DNA of 20,583 bases from CAYLOC01 sp964385195. Lineage in GTDB: Bacteria; Actinomycetota; Actinomycetes; Propionibacteriales; Nocardioidaceae. The notes below the pieces were generated by a model. The model was not told where the DNA came from, searched no databases, and saw nothing but the letters and a program-made list of their open reading frames with translations. The stretch spans positions 1-20,583 of the forward strand of contig CAYLOC010000034.1 of NCBI GenBank assembly GCA_964385195.1, in the 5' to 3' direction. The translations under genes and the position numbers were made by a program. Shown here piece after piece: positions 13,322-20,069 of the stretch (positions within the stretch are counted from its first letter, which is position 1; each line of letters starts with the position of its first letter).

Positions 13322-13663
13322 ACCCTCGGACTCGTGCCGGGCCCGCTCGGCCTCGATCTTCTTGCCCAGCAGGTACGACGCGGTCCACAGCGCCGCGAAG
13401 ATGATGCCGATCACGAACATGACCGTGATGATGACCCCCAACGCGATCGTCGCGACCTGGATCACGAAGCCGGCGTAGTAGGCCCACTCGAACCGCAGCA
13501 GCCCGGCGACGATGAACCCGGCGGCCGCCAGCCCCAGCCCGATACCGAGGCTGGTGCCGACCGGCAGGTTCTCCACGCTGATCAAGATGATGCACGACAA
13601 CCCGACGATGACCGCCTCGAAGGACAGCACCGAGGAGCACATCATGCGACGCGGGTCACGCAT
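13319..13663 (-). CDS. DUF4233 membrane protein
   Basis: A 114-residue membrane protein with hydrophobic segments at about 11-31, 35-56, 62-80 and 81-100, and a charged C-terminal tail (KKIEAERARHESEG). The N-terminus MRDPRRMMCSSVLSFEAVIV is characteristic of the DUF4233 family, which in actinobacteria almost always sits between folC and ndk. Function is unknown. The ATG shares one base with the folC stop (TGATG), so the two are translationally coupled. The start is well fixed by this overlap and by the family N-terminus. Conservation of the position suggests a link to folate or envelope biology, but that is only inference. Confidence 0.9.
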   Translation of the reverse strand: MRDPRRMMCSSVLSFEAVIVGLSCIILISVENLPVGTSLGIGLGLAAAGFIVAGLLRFEWAYYAGFVIQVATIALGVIITVMFVIGIIFAALWTASYLLGKKIEAERARHESEG

Positions 13664-15039
13664 CAGTGCCGCTTCCCGAGCAGGGTGCGCGCCTCCCCCG
13701 CAGTGATGACCGACCCGGTGACGAGCACCCCGCCCCCACCCAGGCCGATGCCGTCGCCGAGACCCTCCTCCGCCAGGGTGACGCCGCGTTCGATCGCCGC
13801 ATCCAGGCGGGGGACGACCTCGACGCGATCGGTGCCGAACACCCCGGCCGCAAGGTCGCCGAGGTCGCCGGCCGGCAGTGCGCGGTGGGTGGAGTTCTGG
13901 GTGCACACGATCCGGGAGAAGATCGGCTCGAACGCGTCCAGGATGCCGTCGACGTCCTTGTCGGCCATCACACCGACCACTCCGATCAACGGGGAGAACG
14001 TGAACGCCTCCTGCACGGCCTCGGCCAGCGCCGCCGCGCCATGCGGGTTGTGGGCACCGTCGACCAGCAGCGCCGGGGACTGCCGGAGGATCTCCAGCCG
14101 TCCCGGTGAGGTCACCTGCGCGAACCCTTCCCGGACTGCCTCCACGCCCAGGCCGGTGTTCGCCGTACTGTCCAGTCCACCAGCGAACGCCTCCACCGCG
14201 GCGAGTGCGCATGCGGCATTGTGCGCTTGGTGGGGGCCGTGCAGCGGGACGAACACGTCGGGGTACGTCGACCCCAGGCCGCGGAACGACACGAGCTGCC
14301 CGTCGACGGCGGGGGTGCGGTCCTCCACGCCGAACTCCACACCCATCCGTGCTGGCGTCGCACCGACCTCGGCGATCCGCTTCATCAGCACCTCGGCGGC
14401 GTCGGGCGGCTGCTGTCCGAGGACGGCGGTGGCGCCGGGCTTGATGATGCCGGACTTCTCGACCGCGATCTCCCCCGGCGTGCTGCCGAGGTAGCGCTCG
14501 TGGTCGACTCCGACCGGGGTGACGACGGCGACCGCGGCGTCCATGACGTTGGTGGCGTCCCACGTCCCGCCCATGCCGACCTCGACCACTCCGGCGTCGA
14601 CCGGAGTGTCGGCGAACGTCGCGAACGCCATCGCGGTGACGTACTCGAAGAACGACAGCGGGTGCTCCCCGGAGCGGTCCACGATCTCGGCGTACGGCAG
14701 AACCTCGTGGTAGACCTCGACGAACCGTTCCTCCGGCACCGGCTGCCCGTCCACGCAGATCCGTTCGGTCATCGACGCCAGGTGCGGGCTGGTGTACAAC
14801 CCGGTCCGTAGGCCGAGCGAACGCAGCAAGGTCTCGATCATCCGGGCGGTGGAGGTCTTGCCGTTGGTGCCGGTCAGGTGCACCGACGGGAACGACTGCT
14901 GCGGCTGGCCAAGCAGGTCGCAGACCGCGGCGATCCGCTCCCGGGTGGGGTCCAGCCGGGTCTCCGGCCAGCGACCCAGCAAGGCACGCTCGACCTCCTG
15001 GTAGGAGGAGAGAGGCGGCGGGGACGTGGGCTGGGCCAT
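13663..15039 (-). CDS. folC: Folylpolyglutamate synthase / dihydrofolate synthase
   Basis: A 458-residue cytoplasmic Mur-ligase-family enzyme. It adds glutamate to dihydropteroate and/or to folates in an ATP-dependent reaction. The ATP-binding loop TGTNGKTS is at 56-63, SPHLASMTERI at 84-94, EVGMGG at 153-158, the carbamylated-lysine region EKSGIIKPG at 194-202 and the C-terminal motif DGAHNPHG at 327-334. Presence of one protein with all motifs suggests a bifunctional FolC. The ATG comes 12 nt after the DUF1648 stop and has AGGGG upstream. A TAGCAT hexamer (15054-15049) 9 nt before the ATG could allow a separate leaderless start. It overlaps DUF4233 by one base. In many actinobacteria valS lies directly upstream in the same direction; here a gntR–DUF1648 pair takes that place. 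Confidence 0.96.
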   Translation of the reverse strand: MAQPTSPPPLSSYQEVERALLGRWPETRLDPTRERIAAVCDLLGQPQQSFPSVHLTGTNGKTSTARMIETLLRSLGLRTGLYTSPHLASMTERICVDGQPVPEERFVEVYHEVLPYAEIVDRSGEHPLSFFEYVTAMAFATFADTPVDAGVVEVGMGGTWDATNVMDAAVAVVTPVGVDHERYLGSTPGEIAVEKSGIIKPGATAVLGQQPPDAAEVLMKRIAEVGATPARMGVEFGVEDRTPAVDGQLVSFRGLGSTYPDVFVPLHGPHQAHNAACALAAVEAFAGGLDSTANTGLGVEAVREGFAQVTSPGRLEILRQSPALLVDGAHNPHGAAALAEAVQEAFTFSPLIGVVGVMADKDVDGILDAFEPIFSRIVCTQNSTHRALPAGDLGDLAAGVFGTDRVEVVPRLDAAIERGVTLAEEGLGDGIGLGGGGVLVTGSVITAGEARTLLGKRH

Positions 15040-15048
15040 GACCCCTGA

Positions 15049-15054
15049 ATGCTA
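15049..15054 (-). promoter_or_regulatory. Weak candidate -10 element for folC, overlapping the DUF1648 stop
   Basis: TAGCAT 9 nt before the folC ATG, starting with the TAG stop of the upstream gene. The spacing is one base longer than the others, and an AGGGG ribosome-binding site exists, so a leaderless start is less certain here. Confidence 0.25.
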
Positions 15055-15987
15055 TCCGTGCCGCTCCTGTTCCCGTGCGAGCAGGGCATGCAGGACCGAG
15101 GCCCCCTCGTCCGCGTGGTCGACGGTGACGGCGTACGCCGGGCCGGTGACGCGCTCGACGACCAGCCCCGGCCCGCCGCGCACGACCGCGGCGACACCCC
15201 GTCCGCTGACCCGGTAGCCCCAACCGCCCCACTCCATCGGGTGGATCTGTTCGGCGTGGACCTCGGCGATGTTGTGCAGCCGGATGTGCGGCCGCGGCCA
15301 CCCGAACGGCCCCCACAACGTGTGCAGGCCGTCGGCATCCACCCGGACCGCGATCACCGAGGCCCAGGCACACGCGATCGCGGAGACGCCGGTCGCGATC
15401 GCAGCGGGGACGGAGAAGAACACGACGGCGGCAGCGGCGACCATCAGTGCCGGAGAGAGCAGCCGCATCGGTGTGGAGTGGGCGTGCCCGACCCAGGTGA
15501 CCCGCTCGGTGTCGGCCAGCGGGATCGTCGCCGCGGGAACCCGCCGACGGGCCGGAGGGGCGGTCCTTCCGTGCAGCCAGTAGACCCCGGCGCCGACGAG
15601 GATGGGCACCCCGACTCCTCCGAGAACGGCGTACCACGGCATGGAGACGTCATGGGCGTCGGCGACGTGGCGGGACAGCAGCAGGCTCTCGACATAGGGA
15701 ACGCCGGCGACCCACGCGCCGAAGGTGAGCATCGCGACGAGCATCCGCCCGGAGTGGGTGGAGTGCGCGAACGCGGCGACGGCCACCGCGGCGATCCCCA
15801 GTACGCCGCTGGCGGCCAGGATCGCCCAGAAGTACGGCCATGCGGCCGCCGTGCCGTCCACCCCGCTCGGGCCCCAGTGGGTGGGCATCGGGTCCGGTGT
15901 GATGTCGGCGTACGCGAGGTGGCTGACCCAGACCAACACCGGGATGACCAGTGCGAGGACGGCAACGACGACCCTTCGTGGGCTCAT
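15052..15987 (-). CDS. DUF1648 domain membrane protein
   Basis: A 311-residue membrane protein. The first helix (6-25) is followed by the DUF1648 signature PMPTHWGPSGVDG (33-45). More helices lie at about 53-75, 83-103, 119-137 and 175-213. The C-terminal 100 residues are soluble and beta-rich (VRVDADGLHTLWGPFGWPR onward), resembling a small PH-like domain; this last point is a guess from pattern. DUF1648 proteins paired with small GntR regulators are common in Gram-positive bacteria, and some relatives (SdpI-like) give immunity to secreted toxins; no toxin gene is visible here. Its ATG overlaps the gntR stop by four bases (ATGA), so the pair is translationally coupled. Confidence 0.85.
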   Translation of the reverse strand: MSPRRVVVAVLALVIPVLVWVSHLAYADITPDPMPTHWGPSGVDGTAAAWPYFWAILAASGVLGIAAVAVAAFAHSTHSGRMLVAMLTFGAWVAGVPYVESLLLSRHVADAHDVSMPWYAVLGGVGVPILVGAGVYWLHGRTAPPARRRVPAATIPLADTERVTWVGHAHSTPMRLLSPALMVAAAAVVFFSVPAAIATGVSAIACAWASVIAVRVDADGLHTLWGPFGWPRPHIRLHNIAEVHAEQIHPMEWGGWGYRVSGRGVAAVVRGGPGLVVERVTGPAYAVTVDHADEGASVLHALLAREQERHG

Positions 15988-16337
15988 GTTCCTACCTTCC
16001 GAATCTCGGTGATGAGCTGTTCGCTGGTGAGCCCGTAACGGCGCGCCAGGTCAAGCAGTGCGCGGACCTGCAGGTGCAGCGCCACGCTGTTCGGGTCGGC
16101 GTCGGGACGGATGCGCGCCCCACGCCCCCGCCGCATCTCGAGGATCCCGTCGTCGCGGAGGGCGGCGTAGGCCCGGAGCACGGTGTGCATGTTGACCTTG
16201 AGCCCCGTGGCGACCTCGCGGGCCGGCGGGAGCCGGTCACCGGGGCCGACCCGCCCCTCGGCCAGGGCCGCACGCACCTGGCCGGCGATCTGGTCGGCCA
16301 GCCCGACGCCGCTGGCCGGGTCCACTCGAAACCACAT
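15984..16337 (-). CDS. GntR-family regulator, YtrA-like short form
   Basis: A 117-residue DNA-binding protein. The N-terminal winged helix-turn-helix has the GntR pattern LADQIAGQVRAALAEGRVGP, then GDRLPPAREVATGLKVNMHT and YAALRDDGILEMRRGRGARI. The effector part after residue 75 is only about 40 residues, as in the YtrA subfamily, which usually represses its own operon of membrane proteins. It is coupled to the DUF1648 gene, its most likely target. I chose the ATG at 16337 because TAGTAT lies 7 nt upstream, as for a leaderless message; an in-frame ATG at 16346 would add only three residues and lies within that hexamer. It is divergent from valS over a 131-nt intergenic region, so it could also influence valS. 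Confidence 0.88.
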   Translation of the reverse strand: MWFRVDPASGVGLADQIAGQVRAALAEGRVGPGDRLPPAREVATGLKVNMHTVLRAYAALRDDGILEMRRGRGARIRPDADPNSVALHLQVRALLDLARRYGLTSEQLITEIRKVGT

Positions 16338-16344
16338 TGTTCGC

Positions 16345-16360
16345 ATACTACTATAACAAC
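16345..16360 (-). promoter_or_regulatory. gntR promoter region, candidate leaderless -10 and weak dyad
   Basis: An unusually AT-rich patch in this region: GTTGTTATAGTAGTAT on the minus strand. TAGTAT (16350-16345) is 7 nt before the ATG at 16337; TATAGT overlaps it. The stretch 16339-16357 has partial dyad symmetry (GTT...TA.TA...AAC), which could be an autoregulatory operator, but the symmetry is imperfect. Confidence 0.4.
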
Positions 16361-16375
16361 CCCGCCCACCCCCGG

Positions 16376-16427
16376 GATTCGTCCGACCGCCCCCAGAGGT
16401 TCTCCGCGAGAGCCAGTCGGACGAATC
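16376..16427. repeat. 12-bp perfect inverted repeat between gntR and valS
   Basis: GATTCGTCCGAC (16376-16387) and GTCGGACGAATC (16416-16427) are perfect inverted copies separated by 28 nt. The spacer holds a small TCTC-CGC-GAGA stem. It lies upstream of the putative valS -10 (16456-16461). If valS is leaderless the repeat is not transcribed with it and would be a protein-binding site; if transcription starts further upstream it would form a leader hairpin. Confidence 0.5.
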
Positions 16428-16455
16428 GGGTTCGCAGCGACGGAGGCGCGCCTCG

Positions 16456-16461
16456 TAAGAT
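16456..16461 (+). promoter_or_regulatory. Candidate leaderless -10 element for valS
   Basis: TAAGAT followed by 7 nt and ATG. This is one of the best TANNNT matches in the window. A TTCGCA at 16431-16436 might be a poor -35 box with a long 19-nt spacer. Confidence 0.5.
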
Positions 16462-16468
16462 CAGGGCC

Positions 16469-19087
16469 ATGACCGACGCTTCCACACCCCCCGCTGACCG
16501 TACGCCGACCGGTCCCGCCCGCAGCGGCCGTGTCGACGTACCCGCGCGGCCTGCGCTGGAAGGCCTGGAAGCCAAGTGGAGCACGGCCTGGGAGGAGCAG
16601 GGCACCTACGCCTTCGACCGGACCAAGCCGCGCGCACAGGTCTACGCGATCGACACTCCCCCGCCCACGGTGTCGGGCACCCTGCACTTCGGCAGCGTGT
16701 GCTCCTACACCCAGTGCGACCTGATCGCGCGCTACCAGCGGATGCGCGGCTGGGAGGTCTTCTACCCGATCGGGTGGGACGACAACGGCCTCCCGACCGA
16801 GCGCCGGGTGCAGAACTACTACGGCGTCCGGTGCGACCCGTCGGTGCCCTACGACCCCGACTTCACCCCGCCGGAGAAGCCGAACCCCAAAAGACAGGTG
16901 TCGATCAGCCGCGGGAACTTCATTGAGCTGTGCGAGCAGCTGACCGGCGAGGACGAGGTCGCGTTCGAGGCGCTGTTCCGCCAGCTCGGGCTGAGCGTGG
17001 ACTGGGACTACCTCTACACCACGATCAGCGACGAGGTGCGGGCGACGTCCCAGGCGGCGTTCCTGCGCAACCTCGAACGTGGGGAGGCCTACCAGTCCGA
17101 GGCCCCCACGATGTGGGACGTGACGTTCCAGACCGCGGTGGCGCAGGCGGAGCTGGAGGCACGGGAGTACCCCGGCCACTTCCACCGGATCGCCTTCCAC
17201 GGCGACCACGGCCCGGTGTACGTCGAGACCACGCGCCCGGAGCTGGTCGTCGCCTGTGTCGCCCTCATCGCCCACCCCGACGACGAGCGCTACCAGCCGC
17301 TGTTCGGGCAGACGGTCCGCTCTCCGTTGTTCGACGTCGAGCTGCCGGTCGTGGCCCACCCGGCGGCAGAGCCCGACAAGGGCGCCGGTATCGCGATGTG
17401 CTGCACGTTCGGCGACCTCACCGACGTGCAGTGGTGGCGGGAGCTGCAGCTCCCGGTCCGCACCGTCGTCGGCCGCGACGGGCGGCTGCAGCGGGAGACC
17501 CCGGGCTGGATCGAGACCGACGCGGGCCGGTCGGCGTACGAGCGCCTGTCGGGGAAGACCGTCTTCAGCGCCCGCGAGGCGATGGTGACGATGCTGCGCG
17601 ACTCCGGTGACCTCGACGGGGAGCCGACCCCGACCCAGCGGATGGCGAACTTCTACGAGAAGGGCGACAAGCCGCTGGAGATCGTGGCCACCCGCCAGTG
17701 GTACATCCGCAACGGTGGCCGGGAGGCGGACCTGCGCAAGGAGCTGATCGCCCGGGGCGAGGACATCAGCTGGACGCCGGACTACATGAAGCACCGCTAC
17801 ACCAACTGGGTGGAGGGGCTCAACGGTGACTGGCTGATCAGCCGACAGCGGTACTTCGGCGTGCCGTTCCCCCTTTGGTACCGCCTCGACCGCGACGGGG
17901 AACCGGTCTACGACGAGCCGCTGCTGCCGGACCCGGACCGCCTCCCGGTCGACCCGGCATCACAGTCGCCGGACGGGTACGAGGAGTCCCAGCGCGGACA
18001 GCCGGGCGGCTTCACCGGCGACCCCGATGTGATGGACACCTGGGCCACGTCGTCGCTGACGCCGCACATCGCGGGGCGCTGGCGCACCGACCCGGACCTG
18101 TTCGACCGGGTGTTCCCGATGGACCTGTGCAGCCAGGCCCACGACATCATCCGCACGTGGCTGTTCTCGCGTGTGGTGCGCTCGCACTTCGAGCACGACC
18201 AAGTGCCGTGGCGGCACGCGATGATCTCCGGCTTCGTGCTCGACCCGGACCGGAAGAAGATGTCGAAGTCGAAGGGGACGGTCTCGACCCCGACGGAGCT
18301 GCTGGACAAGTACGGCTCCGACGCGATCCGCTGGCGGGCGGCATCGCTGCGCCCCGGGCTGGACTCCGCGTTCGACGAGCACCCGTTGAAGATCGGGCGC
18401 CGCCTGGCGGTGAAGGTGCTCAACGCAAGCAAGTTCGTGCTCGGCCTCAGCGGCGCCGGCGGCGACCCGGGTGCGGTGACCGAGCCGCTGGACCTGTCGA
18501 TGCTGACCCAGCTCAAGCAGGTGGTGCAGCAGGCGACGGAGGCGTTCGACCGGTATGACTACACCACGGCGTTGGAGGTGACCGAGCGGTTCTTCTGGTC
18601 CTTCTGCGACGACTACCTCGAGCTGGTGAAGGAGCGCGCGTACGGCGGGCGCGGGGATGCCGCCGCGGCGTCGGCGCAGACCGCGTTGTCCTCGGCCCTG
18701 TCGGTGCTGTTGCGGCTGCTCGCGCCGACACTGCCCTATGTCACCGAGGAGGTCTGGTCGTGGTGGCAGGACGGGTCGGTCCACCGGGCCGCCTGGCCGA
18801 GCGTCGGGACCGACCTGCCGTTCCCCGACCACGACGCCGGGGTACTCGACGCGACGGCCGCCGCACTGTCCGGCGTACGGGGTGCGAAGTCGGTGGCCAA
18901 GGTGAAGATGCGGACCGAGGTGACCAGCGCGACCGTGACCGGGCCGCAGCCGCGGCTCGACCTGGCCGAGCGGGGACTGCAGGACCTGAAGGCAGCCGGG
19001 CGCATCACCGGCGAGGTGGTGTTCGCCGCCGACGAGGGGGCCGAGGACCTCCACGTCGACGCCGCCCTCGCCGCCCCCCCGACCTAA
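16469..19087 (+). CDS. valS: Valine--tRNA ligase, archaeal/rickettsial type
   Basis: An 872-residue class I aminoacyl-tRNA synthetase that charges tRNA-Val and edits threonine. It is of the second ValRS type, found in archaea, Rickettsia and some actinobacteria. Diagnostic stretches are GWDDNGLPTERRVQNYYGVR (102-121), CCTFGDLTDVQWW (311-323), SRQRYFGVPFPLWY (458-471), DVMDTWATSSLTP (520-532) and FPMDLCSQAHDIIRTWLFSR (549-568). KMSKS is intact at 597-601. The HIGH motif is HFGS (73-76), with Ser in place of the last His. The CP1 editing domain lies at about 235-380 (ETTRPELVVACVALIAHPDD). The long C-terminal coiled coil of the usual bacterial ValRS is missing. The ATG at 16469 is supported by TAAGAT 7 nt upstream; residues 1-28 look disordered. 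It is the only plus-strand gene in the right half. Confidence 0.95.
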   Translation: MTDASTPPADRTPTGPARSGRVDVPARPALEGLEAKWSTAWEEQGTYAFDRTKPRAQVYAIDTPPPTVSGTLHFGSVCSYTQCDLIARYQRMRGWEVFYPIGWDDNGLPTERRVQNYYGVRCDPSVPYDPDFTPPEKPNPKRQVSISRGNFIELCEQLTGEDEVAFEALFRQLGLSVDWDYLYTTISDEVRATSQAAFLRNLERGEAYQSEAPTMWDVTFQTAVAQAELEAREYPGHFHRIAFHGDHGPVYVETTRPELVVACVALIAHPDDERYQPLFGQTVRSPLFDVELPVVAHPAAEPDKGAGIAMCCTFGDLTDVQWWRELQLPVRTVVGRDGRLQRETPGWIETDAGRSAYERLSGKTVFSAREAMVTMLRDSGDLDGEPTPTQRMANFYEKGDKPLEIVATRQWYIRNGGREADLRKELIARGEDISWTPDYMKHRYTNWVEGLNGDWLISRQRYFGVPFPLWYRLDRDGEPVYDEPLLPDPDRLPVDPASQSPDGYEESQRGQPGGFTGDPDVMDTWATSSLTPHIAGRWRTDPDLFDRVFPMDLCSQAHDIIRTWLFSRVVRSHFEHDQVPWRHAMISGFVLDPDRKKMSKSKGTVSTPTELLDKYGSDAIRWRAASLRPGLDSAFDEHPLKIGRRLAVKVLNASKFVLGLSGAGGDPGAVTEPLDLSMLTQLKQVVQQATEAFDRYDYTTALEVTERFFWSFCDDYLELVKERAYGGRGDAAAASAQTALSSALSVLLRLLAPTLPYVTEEVWSWWQDGSVHRAAWPSVGTDLPFPDHDAGVLDATAAALSGVRGAKSVAKVKMRTEVTSATVTGPQPRLDLAERGLQDLKAAGRITGEVVFAADEGAEDLHVDAALAAPPT

Positions 19088-19131
19088 CGTCCTGCACCCC
19101 GTGCGCTCTGGCGCGCGCCCGGCAGGACGTT
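19086..19131. terminator. Bidirectional hairpin between valS and the acyltransferase gene
   Basis: AACGTCCTGC (19086-19095) and GCAGGACGTT (19122-19131) form a perfect 10-bp stem with a 26-nt loop containing a GCGC/GCGC mini-stem. The stem begins inside the valS TAA and ends 8 nt before the acyltransferase stop, so one structure can serve both convergent transcripts. Confidence 0.7.
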
Positions 19132-19139
19132 GCGGGGGG

Positions 19140-20069
19140 TCAGGAGCGGAGGCGGCGCCAGGCCCGGGTACGTCGAGGGGTGCCGTGCTCGACCTTCGGC
19201 GGGTCCACCTGCTCCCAGACCCGCCGCCACTCGGCGACCTCTGGCCCGGACGGGTCCGGGGTCTCCCCCCGCACGGCACGGCGTCGGGTCTCCCACCAGG
19301 TGCTCTGTTCCTCATCGAGGAGCTCCGCGACAGCGGCGCGGATCCGCGGCGCGAACGACCGCGCCGACTCGCCCTCGGCGGCATGGAGGGCCCTTCCGAA
19401 CCGGACCGTGACCCGGCGCCGGCCGGCCCCGACCCAGTCCTGGCCGCGCGGCATGGCGGCGAACGTCCCTCGGTGCGCGACGGGCACCACCGGCACCCGG
19501 TGCCGTAACGCCAGCCAGGCGGCGCCCATCTGGAACCGGTGTACCCAGCCGTCGCGGGACCGGGTGCCCTCGGGATAGATGACCAGGTTCCGGCCTTCCT
19601 CGAGCACCTCACCGGGCGTGGCGGCGAGCCGGCCGCCACGGCGCTCGATCGGGAACGCGTTGAACACGATCGCGGACCCCACGGCACGCCACCAGGTGTC
19701 GAAGAAGTAGTCCGCGGCGGCAGCGACGGCGGTGTGGCGTCGCCACTCGTCCGGCAGCGACAGCAGGATCAACGGGGTGTCGAGGTGGGAGGCGTGGTTG
19801 GCGGCGAAGATCACCGGCTGCTGCAGCCCTTCCAGCACGTCCAGCCCCTCCACCTGGGGAGTGATCTTGGACCGGAACACCGGCCGGAGCGCCCCCACCT
19901 GGATGACCTCGCGGGCCGCCTGCGCGGGGCGGGTCCGTGCCCAGGCCGTGGGGAAGACCGTGGCCTCCTTGTCCTCGACGTAGGCCTCCGCCGACCGCGG
20001 CACGAGGGACCGGCGACCCCATCTCCACCCGCGCGCGACCTGCCGGACGTCCTCGCGGAGCCCGCTCAT
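19140..20069 (-). CDS. PlsC-family lysophospholipid (1-acylglycerol-3-phosphate) acyltransferase
   Basis: A 309-residue membrane-associated acyltransferase of the PlsC/LPLAT family, which moves an acyl chain to a lysophospholipid or related acceptor. The HX4D catalytic motif is NHASHLD with His92 and Asp97. Other elements are FNAFPIERRGGR (136-147), YPEGTRSRDG (165-174) and VPVVPVAHRG (192-201). Residues 1-70 and the last 70 are long for the family and lack recognisable domains, so the acceptor may not be glycerol phosphate itself. There is no clear membrane helix; binding is probably peripheral. The ATG overlaps the stop of the upstream LarA-like gene by four bases (ATGA), which fixes the start and implies coupled translation. 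It is convergent with valS. Confidence 0.88.
   Translation of the reverse strand: MSGLREDVRQVARGWRWGRRSLVPRSAEAYVEDKEATVFPTAWARTRPAQAAREVIQVGALRPVFRSKITPQVEGLDVLEGLQQPVIFAANHASHLDTPLILLSLPDEWRRHTAVAAAADYFFDTWWRAVGSAIVFNAFPIERRGGRLAATPGEVLEEGRNLVIYPEGTRSRDGWVHRFQMGAAWLALRHRVPVVPVAHRGTFAAMPRGQDWVGAGRRRVTVRFGRALHAAEGESARSFAPRIRAAVAELLDEEQSTWWETRRRAVRGETPDPSGPEVAEWRRVWEQVDPPKVEHGTPRRTRAWRRLRS

Noticed and set aside
15052..16337. SdpI-like immunity module with a linked toxin
   Set aside because: The DUF1648 and GntR pair would fit an immunity/regulator arrangement, but no secreted peptide or toxin gene is present within the window.
16338..16468. T-box riboswitch ahead of valS
   Set aside because: The intergenic region is only 131 nt, lacks the T-box AGGGUGGNACCGCG-type sequence, and valS looks leaderless.
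15992..19687. Long minus-strand open frames opposite valS
   Set aside because: They are antisense to a complete ValRS with all diagnostic motifs, and one also runs through the terminator and gntR.
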